Of a stretch of 64,000 nt of DNA, positions 45,280 through 53,423 are shown in pieces. Source of the DNA: Pseudomonas putida (GTDB lineage Bacteria; Pseudomonadota; Gammaproteobacteria; Pseudomonadales; Pseudomonadaceae); the NCBI RefSeq assembly GCF_028682455.1, contig NZ_JANHLD010000002.1, forward strand, positions 620,001-684,000, given 5' to 3'. Below the pieces are notes generated by a model that was given only the letters and a program-made list of their open reading frames with translations, made no database searches and was not told the DNA's origin. The position numbers were made by a program, and so were the translations under genes. Position 1 is the first letter of the stretch. The number at the start of each line of letters is the position of its first letter.

Positions 45280-45690
45280 TCAATGACTCCCGTTGGTCGA
45301 TGGCAGTACGTCCAGCGGCTCGGCCGGCAATGGCTCGCCTTTGTGGGTACGACTGATCAGGGCGATGGTGGCGCCGCACAGCAACACCGAACCGATGGCC
45401 GCCAGCACCGCCATCGGCCCGCCATGCAAGGCGGTGACCACGTTCTGTTGCGCGGCCATGGCCACTACCACCGGAATGTACATCGCGCCCCAGAAGCCCA
45501 CGCCCAGCTCGCATTCCTTGCTCAAGCCACCATGACGGTGCATGTACAAGCGCACGAAAATCAGCAGCAGCATCGCGATACCGACCCCGCCGACGTTCGA
45601 TTGCACGCCCATCAGCGCGCCCAGCAAATCACCTGCCACAATGCCCACCAGCGTGCAGATCGCCAGTAAAGCCACACCGTAAATAATCAT
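45280..45690 (-). CDS. mdcL: Malonate transporter subunit MadL/MdcL
   Basis: A 136-residue protein with four membrane segments (MIIYGVALLAICTLVGIVAG at the N-terminus). The start at 45690 has GGAGGA upstream; earlier codons of the open frame are not family-like. It is the smaller partner of MadM. A 66-nt gap after mdcH separates the transport genes from the enzyme genes, and could hold a processing site. Confidence 0.9.
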   Translation of the reverse strand: MIIYGVALLAICTLVGIVAGDLLGALMGVQSNVGGVGIAMLLLIFVRLYMHRHGGLSKECELGVGFWGAMYIPVVVAMAAQQNVVTALHGGPMAVLAAIGSVLLCGATIALISRTHKGEPLPAEPLDVLPSTNGSH

Positions 45691-45756
45691 TGTTGTTGTC
45701 CTCCAGGGTGTACCGCCTTCAATTATTGTTTTTGTACCGGGCAAAACAGAGCAGGT

Positions 45757-46692
45757 TCAGAGGTGGCTCAAGCCCTCCCGTTGCATGAGTGAAACAAGGG
45801 TATCCAGACGGGCGCCTTCGAAGCACAGGGTGGTGCCCTGGGTGAACACCCGCCGGGCAAGACCGGTAAGGACCTGGCCCGGCGGCAGTTCGATCTGCAG
45901 GCGTACACCGCGTTCGTAAGCGCTTTGCAGCGTTGCCCGCCAATCGACGATCCGGCACATGTTGAAGGCCAGTTCATCGCGGATGCTTTCGGCGCTATGC
46001 AGGGGCCTGGCCCGGCTGCTGCTCAGGTAACCCAACCGCGGCGCATGCACGGTCACCTGGGCGAATGCGGCAGCCAGTACCTGGGCGGGCGACTCCAGAA
46101 GCGGGCAATGCGACGGCACGCTGACGGCCAGGCGCTTGCAGACCACCACGCCAGCGCTGCGCGCCCGTTCGGCAACACGGGCCATGGCCGCGTCGCTGCC
46201 GGCGATCACCACCTGGTTGTCGGCGTTGATGTTGGCCAGGTACACCGGAGTCGCTTCGCTGTGCACTTGTGCCAACAGCGCTTCGACGCGCGCAGGCTCC
46301 AGGCCGATGATGGCGGTCATGCCATAGCCGTAGGGCCAGGCCTGCTGCATCAACTCCGCGCGCAGGCTGACCAGCCTCAACGCATCGGCAAAGCTCAACG
46401 CACCCGCCACCACCGCCGCCGGATAGGCGCCGATCGAAAGCCCCGCCACATACGCCGGCGCCGGTGCGTGTTGCAACAGCAAGCGGGCACAGGCCACCCC
46501 GGCCACCAGCAGGCACAGTTGCACCGCACGGGTAGACGCCAGCGCCGCTGCCGAATCCAGCTGCAGGACGTCCTCGCCGAGTACCGCCGAGGCCTCGGCA
46601 ATGCAGTCGCGCACCAGCGGCTCATCCGCCAGGCCATGCAACATGCCCGGCTTCTGTGCGCCCTGCCCCGGGAACACCAGCCAACTGCTCAT
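45757..46692 (-). CDS. mdcH: Malonate decarboxylase epsilon subunit, malonyl-CoA:ACP transacylase
   Basis: A 311-residue FabD-like acyltransferase. GQGAQKPGM is at residues 9-17 and the nucleophile is S86 in AGLSIGAY (GxSxG), with a later GxNxxNQVV-like segment (INADNQVVIAG). It loads malonyl on the holo-ACP to prime the decarboxylase cycle. ATG 46692 overlaps the mdcG stop by 4 nt. Confidence 0.92.
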   Translation of the reverse strand: MSSWLVFPGQGAQKPGMLHGLADEPLVRDCIAEASAVLGEDVLQLDSAAALASTRAVQLCLLVAGVACARLLLQHAPAPAYVAGLSIGAYPAAVVAGALSFADALRLVSLRAELMQQAWPYGYGMTAIIGLEPARVEALLAQVHSEATPVYLANINADNQVVIAGSDAAMARVAERARSAGVVVCKRLAVSVPSHCPLLESPAQVLAAAFAQVTVHAPRLGYLSSSRARPLHSAESIRDELAFNMCRIVDWRATLQSAYERGVRLQIELPPGQVLTGLARRVFTQGTTLCFEGARLDTLVSLMQREGLSHL

Positions 46693-47309
46693 GCCAGTCG
46701 CTCCGAGACCAGCCACGGATCAGCCACCAGGCAGGCGCCGGCGCTGGACTTGAGCAGTACCTGGCGTGCGTCGCCGGCCCACTCGCCCAGGGCTACTGCG
46801 CCCCCGGGCGTTTGCAGCTGTACATCGATGCGGCACAGCGGGGTCTGCAAGCGCTCCAGCAGTTGCCGGGCCGCCGGCCGCGACATCGGCACGGGGGTAC
46901 GCACGATCAGGTCAAGGTCACTGTGCTGATGCAACGCAGCCACACCGCAGGCAAGCTCATAACCCGCGCTGCCGCTGACGCCCCAGACCAGCCCCGTCGC
47001 CTCGAGCACCGGCTTCAGTTGCTGCAAGGCCTGCAGCGCCGGCCATCGCCGCTCACCCAGCGGGTGCGCAGCGAGTTGCTCCGGGCTGAGCCGATGCAGC
47101 ACGCTGCTTGCCGGTATCCAGCTCGCATAACGCTGTTCGCGGTTGCTGCCGCGCAGGCCCACGGCGACCTGCCCTGGCACCCCGTTGGCTCGACGCACCA
47201 CCACCGGCTGGCCTTGCTGCAGAACCTTGACCGCCCAGTCCGGCGCGTCGGCTGGTAACCAGTCGACACACGCGGTCCACAGCAGGTCGTGAGGCAAGTA
47301 GCGGTCCAT
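46689..47309 (-). CDS. mdcG: Phosphoribosyl-dephospho-CoA transferase (holo-ACP synthase of malonate decarboxylase)
   Basis: A 206-residue nucleotidyltransferase. WGVSGSAGYELACG followed by SDLDLIV is the GS...DxD signature. It attaches the 2'-(5''-phosphoribosyl)-3'-dephospho-CoA group to MdcC. ATG 47309 lies 5 nt past the mdcE stop; the longer open frame to 47435 overlaps mdcE and is not used. Confidence 0.9.
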   Translation of the reverse strand: MDRYLPHDLLWTACVDWLPADAPDWAVKVLQQGQPVVVRRANGVPGQVAVGLRGSNREQRYASWIPASSVLHRLSPEQLAAHPLGERRWPALQALQQLKPVLEATGLVWGVSGSAGYELACGVAALHQHSDLDLIVRTPVPMSRPAARQLLERLQTPLCRIDVQLQTPGGAVALGEWAGDARQVLLKSSAGACLVADPWLVSERLA

Positions 47310-47314
47310 GGCTA

Positions 47315-48118
47315 CTACCACTGGGCGCGCAGCAATTCGCGCACCCGGCTCGAGGCGCTGCGGTTGCTCGCGCCGAGTCGGCCAGCGAGGTCCGGGCCGC
47401 TGCGCTGAATATCCTTGACCGCCTCGACCAGGCATTCGACTACCCGCCCCAGGTCAGCGGCCGTAGGCTGTTCGGCATCGCTGACCGCCAGGGTTTGCCA
47501 CAACAACCCAAGGCTTGCGTAGCTGTCGATGTCATAGGCCATCGGCGGCACGCTGGCGGCCAGGGCCTCGAGCTCCTCGACACTGCGCAGCGTGACCCGC
47601 GCCGCCGAGGCCTTGCCCATGGCATGCACCATGACCCCATCGTCGGCCAGGGCAATCAGTCGATTGGCCTGGTAGCCATGGGCCAGAAACGCCCCGGACA
47701 TCGCCTTGCCGACCAGCAGCGCTATCACCGGGTGCCCGGCCAGGCGCGCACGGGCATAGCTGTCGGCGGCAGCGGCCAGGGCCTGATGTATGCCCAGCGC
47801 TTCTTCGCGCCGGCCATAGGCCTGGCTCGGCACATCGACAATCGCGACCAATACCCGCTTGTGAGCCTGGTCGCGGTCAGCGGCGATGGCTTGCTCCACC
47901 GCCTGGGCCAGGCCCCAGCCTTCCACCAGGCCGACTTCGCCCTGGCGTGCGCGAACAAAGCGGTTATGTGCATCGGCGACGACGGCCAGGTAGCGCACCG
48001 GCCACTCCCCCAGCCGACCATCGGCGACCTTCAACGAAGGTGGAACGTCATTGGCCTCCACGGCCTCCCGGCCCAGGGCCTGGAACCAGTGCAGACCACG
48101 CAGCGAACAGGTACTCAT
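47315..48118 (-). CDS. mdcE: Malonate decarboxylase gamma subunit
   Basis: A 267-residue subunit of the carboxyltransferase family, with LVAIVDVPSQAYGRREEALGIHQAL and GKAMSGAFLAHGYQANRLIALAD typical of MdcE. With MdcD it decarboxylates malonyl-S-ACP to acetyl-S-ACP. Start overlaps the last base of mdcD. Confidence 0.92.
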   Translation of the reverse strand: MSTCSLRGLHWFQALGREAVEANDVPPSLKVADGRLGEWPVRYLAVVADAHNRFVRARQGEVGLVEGWGLAQAVEQAIAADRDQAHKRVLVAIVDVPSQAYGRREEALGIHQALAAAADSYARARLAGHPVIALLVGKAMSGAFLAHGYQANRLIALADDGVMVHAMGKASAARVTLRSVEELEALAASVPPMAYDIDSYASLGLLWQTLAVSDAEQPTAADLGRVVECLVEAVKDIQRSGPDLAGRLGASNRSASSRVRELLRAQW

Positions 48119-48966
48119 CAGCGCTCTCCTTGATACAGGCGGCGAACCGTCGCCGGGTCGATTTGCGCCGTGGTGTCGAGCTCCTTCAGGCGCTGCAGGT
48201 AATAGCCAGACTGCTGGCTGCGCTGCACAGGCGGCAGGCCTTGCTGCAACAGCGCGCCGACTTCGCTGCGGATCCGGCTGACTTCGTCGGCCACGTAGCG
48301 GTCGGCCAACTGGCAGGCAAAGCGTTGTTCGCCGCCGGTCAGGCTCCAGATGAACGGCCGGTCGCGGGAGTCGTACTCATCGACACCGGCTTCCTGCTCG
48401 ATCACCAGCGGGCCGTTCAGGCCCAGGCGGGCCTCCTGGGTCACCACCAGGTAACTGCACAGGCCGGCGGCAATCGACATGCCGCCAAAGCAGCCGACAC
48501 TGCCGGCAATCACACCGATCACCGGCTGGTACTGGCGCAGGTCGACGATGGCCGCATGAATCTCGGCAATCGCCGCCAGGCCGAGGTTGGCTTCCTGCAG
48601 GCGCACGCCACCGGTTTCCAGCAACAAAACGGCGCGGGTGGCAATGCCCTTGCGGTTGTCTTCGGCCGCCAGTTCCAGTGCGCCAGCGATCTTGGCGCCG
48701 CCCACCTCACCCAGGCTGCCGCCCTGGAAAGCGCCTTCGATGGCGGCGACCACCACCGGCAGGCCATCGACCAGGCCCTTGGCAATCACCACCCCGTCAT
48801 CGGCCTGGGGCACCACGCCCTGCTTGACCAGCCAGGGCGACATCAGCCGTTCGAACGGGTCGATCAGTTCGCGAAAGCTGCCACTGTCGAGCAGCGCCTG
48901 GGCACGCTGGCGAGCACTCAGCTCGACAAAGCTGCGCTTGTGCAGCAAGTGGGTGTGGTCAGTCAT
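48118..48966 (-). CDS. mdcD: Malonate decarboxylase beta subunit
   Basis: A 282-residue crotonase-fold carboxyltransferase subunit: FVELSARQRAQALLDSGSFREL at the N-terminus, GVVIAKGLVDG and VLLLETGGVRLQEANLGLAAI. Pairs with MdcE as the decarboxylase. ATG 48966 overlaps the mdcC end by 8 nt. Confidence 0.92.
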   Translation of the reverse strand: MTDHTHLLHKRSFVELSARQRAQALLDSGSFRELIDPFERLMSPWLVKQGVVPQADDGVVIAKGLVDGLPVVVAAIEGAFQGGSLGEVGGAKIAGALELAAEDNRKGIATRAVLLLETGGVRLQEANLGLAAIAEIHAAIVDLRQYQPVIGVIAGSVGCFGGMSIAAGLCSYLVVTQEARLGLNGPLVIEQEAGVDEYDSRDRPFIWSLTGGEQRFACQLADRYVADEVSRIRSEVGALLQQGLPPVQRSQQSGYYLQRLKELDTTAQIDPATVRRLYQGER

Positions 48967-49258
48967 GGCCGATCTCCTCCAGACCCTGCTCCAGACGCAG
49001 GCGTACCACCCCGGGGGTCGCGCCGAAGTCATGAATATCGATGCGCAGCGCCGGCGGCGTGCGACCTTCGAAGATCCGCGCGAACACCTGCTGCCAGCGC
49101 ACCGCGCTGCCATTGACCGAGGTCTGCACGGCGATGCTCAGGGTGCCGGCAAGGCCAGGCTCGATCAGCACTTCCAGGTCCCCGGAGCCGACACAGCCGA
49201 CCAGCGCGCGTCCGCGGCCAGGCTGGCCGGCGGGGAATTCAAAACTCAAGGTTTCCAT
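48959..49258 (-). CDS. mdcC: Malonate decarboxylase acyl carrier protein (delta subunit)
   Basis: A 99-residue carrier. S25 in GCVGSGDLEVLIEP is the serine that carries the phosphoribosyl-dephospho-CoA prosthetic group. It shuttles acetyl and malonyl thioesters between MdcA, MdcDE and MdcH. The start overlaps the mdcB stop (TGATG). Confidence 0.92.
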   Translation of the reverse strand: METLSFEFPAGQPGRGRALVGCVGSGDLEVLIEPGLAGTLSIAVQTSVNGSAVRWQQVFARIFEGRTPPALRIDIHDFGATPGVVRLRLEQGLEEIGHD

Positions 49259-50133
49259 CAACATGCTCCCTGAACATTCAGCTCGCCCTGCTCCAGGCGA
49301 TCGATTAACAGGCACGCCGCGAGCAAATCAGCGGCGCCACCGGGCGAGGCATTGCACTGCAGCAGTTGCTGGTCCAGCGCCAGCAGGCGCCTGCGCCCGG
49401 ACAGGCTCGCGCTGCCCCCGGCATCCAGCACTGCCTGGGCACCGTCCTGCATCAATGCCAGGCCGTGAAGGCCTGCGCGGTACAGCACGCAGGTGTCCTC
49501 CAGCCGGGTCATGATCGCCAGCAAGGCATCGAGCCGGGCGTTCTGCTCGCCATGGCCAGCGGCGCGGCTGCACTTGAGTTGCGGCAAACCGTGCAGCAGC
49601 ACCGCCGGGAACCCTTGTTGCGCTTGCTCACGGGCCCCGCCGGTGCCGTACTGCCGGTTGACCTGGCGGCCGTGGCTGGCAGCACGGGGCGCAAAGCGAT
49701 CATCGAGCAAGGCCAGCCGCGCGGCGCGGGTACACACAGCCGAGGCGCCGAGTTCACCGGGCGCCAGGGCCGCCGCGGTCACCAGCAGGCCCAGCGCCCA
49801 GATGCCGCCACGGTGGGTATTGACCCCAGCGGTGGTGGCCAGCATCGCCTGCTCGCCTTCGCGGCCCAGGGCACCGATTGCTTCACGCAGCGACAAGCCG
49901 ATCTCGCCGATGCCCTGGGCTGCCTCTGCCATGGCCTTGAAAGCCGGCCACAGCGACAGCGCCGAGGCGTGCATCAGGCCCAGGTCCAGGTCGCTGTGCG
50001 CGCCGTTGCCACGGCGATCGACCAACGCCGGCTTGGGAGACAGGTCGACTTCATCGATCAGCGCATCGACGGCGAAGTCGGCCAGCTGCTCGCTGATCGA
50101 GACCGGTCGGATGTTCAGGTTGAGTGCGTGCAT
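49258..50133 (-). CDS. mdcB: Triphosphoribosyl-dephospho-CoA synthase
   Basis: A 291-residue CitG-family enzyme that makes the prosthetic-group precursor from dephospho-CoA and ATP. Family blocks are [21 protein letters not shown] and [15 protein letters not shown]. The ATG shares one base with the mdcA stop (TAATG), so it is translationally coupled; the longer frame to 50466 is read through mdcA. Confidence 0.9.
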   Translation of the reverse strand: MHALNLNIRPVSISEQLADFAVDALIDEVDLSPKPALVDRRGNGAHSDLDLGLMHASALSLWPAFKAMAEAAQGIGEIGLSLREAIGALGREGEQAMLATTAGVNTHRGGIWALGLLVTAAALAPGELGASAVCTRAARLALLDDRFAPRAASHGRQVNRQYGTGGAREQAQQGFPAVLLHGLPQLKCSRAAGHGEQNARLDALLAIMTRLEDTCVLYRAGLHGLALMQDGAQAVLDAGGSASLSGRRRLLALDQQLLQCNASPGGAADLLAACLLIDRLEQGELNVQGAC

Positions 50134-51809
50134 TACCAGCTCCTGAATTTGGCGGGCGGGTTGTACAGGCCACCCGACCATTGCACCAGGTCGGCGACGC
50201 TCTTGGCCGCGAGCAGTTCGCGCGTGGCATCGGTGCGGCGGATGCCCAGGTCTTCGGGCCAGGCGATCAGGCCTTCGCGGCGCATGCGCTCGGTATCCTT
50301 GGGGTTGTGCCGCTGGCCAATGGCGGTAACCCCGGCCACGGCGGCGATCATCGCCTGGCGTTCTTCCAGCGAGCGCGCCTTGTACAGGTAGGCGATGCCT
50401 TCTTCGGTAAGCAGGTGGGTGACGTCGTCGCCGTAGATCATGATCGGTGCCAACGGCATGCCGCATTTGTTGGCTACCTCGATGGCGTCCAGGGTCGGCA
50501 CGAAGGTCGGCTTGCCGCCTTCCTGGTAGGTTTCGACCATCTGCACCACCAGCTTCTTGCCGCGCTCAAGCAGCGCCTCGGGGGCGCTGCCCTGCTCCTG
50601 GCGCATGTCCAGCCAGGCTGGGGTGCCATGACGCCGGCCGCGCGGGTCGTGGCCCATGTTCGGCGCGCCGCCGAAACCGGCCAGGCGGCCCCGGGTAACG
50701 GTGGAGGAATGGCCGTCGCCATCCACTTGCAAGGTGGCGCCGATGAACAGGTCCACGGCGTACTGGCCAGCCAGCTGGCAGAGCATTCGGTTCGAACGCA
50801 GGGAGCCATCGCGGCCGGTGAAGAACACGTCCGGGCGCGCGGCGATGTACTGCTCCATGCCCAACTCGGTACCGAAGCAATGCACGCTTTCAACCCAGCC
50901 GCTCTCGATCGCCGGGATCAGCGTGGGGTGCGGGTTGAGGGTCCAGTTACGGCAGATCTTGCCCTTCAGGCCAAGGGATTCGCCATAGGTCGGCAGGATC
51001 AGCTCGATGGCCGCGGTGTTGAAACCGATGCCGTGGTTCAGCGACTGGACGTTGTGCTTCTCGTAGATGCCGCGGATCGCCATCATCGCCATCAGCACAT
51101 GCACCGGTTTGATATGCCGGGGGTCGCGGGTAAACAGCGGCTCGATGTAGAACGGCTGGTCGGCGACCACCACGAAATCGACCCAGGAGGCCGGGATATC
51201 CACCCGTGGCAGGTCGCTGACATCATCGACCAGCTGGTTCACCTGGACGATGACGATGCCATCGCTGAACGCCGCCGGCTCGATCAGCGCCGGGGTGTCC
51301 TCGGTGCTCGGGCCGGTGTAGATGTTGCCCTGGCGATCGGCCATGAACCCTGCCGAGAGCACCACGTTGGGGATCAGGTCGACCACCAGCCGGGCGTACA
51401 GCTCGATGTAGGTATGGATCGCGCCGATTTCCAGCAGCCCGTCCTCGAGCAACTGGCTGATGCGCAAGCTCTGGGTGCCCGCGAACGAGAAGTCGAGTTT
51501 GCGGGCAATGCCGCGCTCGAACAGGTCCAGGTGCTCCGGGCGCCCGACGCTGGGCATGATCATGTGCAGATCATGCAGCTTGGCGGGGTCCACCTTGGCC
51601 AGCGAACGAGAGAGAAAGTCGGCCTGCTTCTGGTTGTTGCCTTCGAGCACCACCCGGTCTGCGGGCAATATCAGTGCTTCGAGGGCTTCGACGATTCGTT
51701 CGGTCGGCAGCACCACGCCATCGGCGAACGCTTGCACGCTTTGCAGTCGCTGCTGCTTGGCAGCGCGGCGACTCGACCAGCGCGGGTCGGGGGATATTGT
51801 TGTTGTCAT
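50133..51809 (-). CDS. mdcA: Malonate decarboxylase alpha subunit (acetyl-ACP:malonate ACP-transferase)
   Basis: A 558-residue CoA-transferase-like subunit that exchanges acetate for malonate on the carrier protein, releasing acetate. Recognisable blocks: [30 protein letters not shown] in part, [11 protein letters not shown] and [20 protein letters not shown]. First gene of the operon; ATG 51809 follows a candidate MdcR site by 57 nt. Confidence 0.93.
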   Translation of the reverse strand: MTTTISPDPRWSSRRAAKQQRLQSVQAFADGVVLPTERIVEALEALILPADRVVLEGNNQKQADFLSRSLAKVDPAKLHDLHMIMPSVGRPEHLDLFERGIARKLDFSFAGTQSLRISQLLEDGLLEIGAIHTYIELYARLVVDLIPNVVLSAGFMADRQGNIYTGPSTEDTPALIEPAAFSDGIVIVQVNQLVDDVSDLPRVDIPASWVDFVVVADQPFYIEPLFTRDPRHIKPVHVLMAMMAIRGIYEKHNVQSLNHGIGFNTAAIELILPTYGESLGLKGKICRNWTLNPHPTLIPAIESGWVESVHCFGTELGMEQYIAARPDVFFTGRDGSLRSNRMLCQLAGQYAVDLFIGATLQVDGDGHSSTVTRGRLAGFGGAPNMGHDPRGRRHGTPAWLDMRQEQGSAPEALLERGKKLVVQMVETYQEGGKPTFVPTLDAIEVANKCGMPLAPIMIYGDDVTHLLTEEGIAYLYKARSLEERQAMIAAVAGVTAIGQRHNPKDTERMRREGLIAWPEDLGIRRTDATRELLAAKSVADLVQWSGGLYNPPAKFRSW

Positions 51810-51865
51810 GCTCACTCCACGCGTCTTCGCTGTAGTGAGCACACTGTGAAACCAACCGACCGGGG

Positions 51866-51911
51866 CATCAATCAAGCAGACTGACGAACCATTACGGTCA
51901 GGTTAACAATG
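51866..51911 (-). promoter_or_regulatory. Candidate MdcR site upstream of mdcA
   Basis: A 46-nt block matching 42472-42517 without gaps: both have CAT-GTTAA at one end, CGTAA in the middle and TGCTTGATTGATG at the other (minus strand). It covers the place where a LysR activator and promoter would sit. No other copy was found in the window by eye. Confidence 0.65.
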
Positions 51912-51968
51912 AAGGAGCCAAACCGCTGCCCCTCCACGTTCCTGGTGGATCGAGGGTAACGACGAACG

Positions 51969-51994
51969 CGCGGGAGTACATTTGTACTCCCGCG
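51969..51994 (-). terminator. Hairpin terminating the DUF1254/RND operon
   Basis: CGCGGGAGTAC and GTACTCCCGCG are perfect 11-bp inverted repeats around ATTT, 9 nt past the DUF1254 stop and before the mdc promoter. No long T-tract follows, but stem strength and position suggest a terminator or insulator. Confidence 0.6.
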
Positions 51995-52002
51995 ATTCGG
52001 GT

Positions 52003-53406
52003 TCAGTCCACCCGCTCCACCGCCGGCAAGCGGTAGCTGCCATCCAGCACTGACGTGGCAGGTCCGTAGAACCTCATGGTCAGGTTGAAATCCCCCTCTG
52101 GCGCCGGCAGCCAGTTGGCGGTGTCGGCGGGACGTTCTTTCTGAATCAACAGGGTCAGCGAGCCATCGGCATCCGGCTTGAGCCCTTCGGTCAGGTTGCC
52201 GATGCTGTTGCGGCCGAAGGCATTCTCGACAAACAGCATGTCGTCGCCATACAGCGAGAGGTTCCAGAACAGCGACACGGGCGGCAGCTGACCCTTGGCG
52301 AAACGCAGGACGTACGCGTTCTGGCCGTTGAGTGCAGCGCCTTTGGCATCCACCCGGGTATTGGGGTACACGACCTCCTCGGACAGTTGTGCGCCCACCA
52401 CGTTCTTGGCCAGCGCCGCGCGCAGGGCAAAATCATGGCCGGCGCGACCGCCTGCCAGGGTGTAGCGCCAGCCATTGGTGGTTTCACCGACGTCTTTCCA
52501 GCGCTGGTCGACGATCTGCTCGGCGGCCTTGGCGGCGCGGGCCAGGCCTCGCCGCGTGGCGTCGTCCAGGGTCTGCCAGGCGAAGCCGTTGGCAACGCTC
52601 AAGCCGATCTGGTTGAAGGCGGTGAGCAACCCCTCGTCTCGATCGCCGCTCAACGGCAGGGACTGCTGCATGGCATGCCCCAGTCGCTCGAAGAAGCGCA
52701 AGTTCGCAGGGGCCGAAGCGCTGAAATCTGGAGGAAGCTGCGGTTTGCCGGGCTGGTATTGCAACCCCTGGCGCAGGTAGGCAGACAGCGGCATCACCTG
52801 GAAGCCCTTTTGCGCCTGCACCGCGGCGTCGATGTCAGTCTCGTCCTTGGCCAGGATGCGCACCGCTACGATACCTTTCTCGGTGCGCAGCGGCACTTGG
52901 GTCATGCCGTTGGGCACGCTGCCGCGATAGTCGGGCCCGGTGATCAGGTAGTCGCCCGGCCGCGCGCCCTTGATACCCCCGACATTGAAGGTGACCTCAT
53001 CGAACGAATTGCCGATCTGTACCAGGTACCAGCGCGGCTCGGTGAGCGCCGGTACGTGTACCACCACCGGTTCCTGGGCGAGGAACAGATGCCCATAGGC
53101 GTCGATGGTGACGTTGTTGGGAGTGACCACGAAACGTTCCTTGGCCGTCTTCAGCGCGGTGAACTTGCGCAGGCTGTTGACCCCGACTGCGCCGACTTGG
53201 CGGCTCTTTTCTCCCGAAATATCGTAGTGATAAAGCGGGTAACCCCAAAGATAGGCCTGGACCCCGAGCACATAGGCCTGCTCCTCACGGGCCTGCTCGG
53301 GCGACATGAGCAGGCCGGTGTTGTCGGTTGTCGCTGCCTGGACATAGGCCGGCGCGAGCAATGAAAGGCTAAAAGCAAGGGCCAGCGCCCGTGTGCGGTT
53401 GTTCAT
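52003..53406 (-). CDS. Exported DUF1254/DUF1214 protein
   Basis: A 467-residue protein with signal peptide (LALAFSLSLLAPAYVQA). DUF1254 occupies about residues 45-180 (YVLGVQAYLWGYPLYHYDISG in part) and DUF1214 about 340-440 (NAYVLRFAKGQLPPV, FWNLSLYGDDML). The enzymatic role is unknown. ATG 53406 has AAGGAGAG upstream. It is the last gene of the second DUF1302/DUF1329/YCF48/RND operon, 17 nt after the transporter, and absent from the first set. Confidence 0.87.
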   Translation of the reverse strand: MNNRTRALALAFSLSLLAPAYVQAATTDNTGLLMSPEQAREEQAYVLGVQAYLWGYPLYHYDISGEKSRQVGAVGVNSLRKFTALKTAKERFVVTPNNVTIDAYGHLFLAQEPVVVHVPALTEPRWYLVQIGNSFDEVTFNVGGIKGARPGDYLITGPDYRGSVPNGMTQVPLRTEKGIVAVRILAKDETDIDAAVQAQKGFQVMPLSAYLRQGLQYQPGKPQLPPDFSASAPANLRFFERLGHAMQQSLPLSGDRDEGLLTAFNQIGLSVANGFAWQTLDDATRRGLARAAKAAEQIVDQRWKDVGETTNGWRYTLAGGRAGHDFALRAALAKNVVGAQLSEEVVYPNTRVDAKGAALNGQNAYVLRFAKGQLPPVSLFWNLSLYGDDMLFVENAFGRNSIGNLTEGLKPDADGSLTLLIQKERPADTANWLPAPEGDFNLTMRFYGPATSVLDGSYRLPAVERVD

Positions 53407-53423
53407 GTTTCTCTCCTTGAAAG

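Noticed and set aside
50124..51884. Long plus-strand open frame of 586 codons
   Set aside because: Lies wholly antisense to mdcA, whose family match is strong; the translation is rich in H, Q, R and G, as expected from the complement of GC-rich coding DNA.
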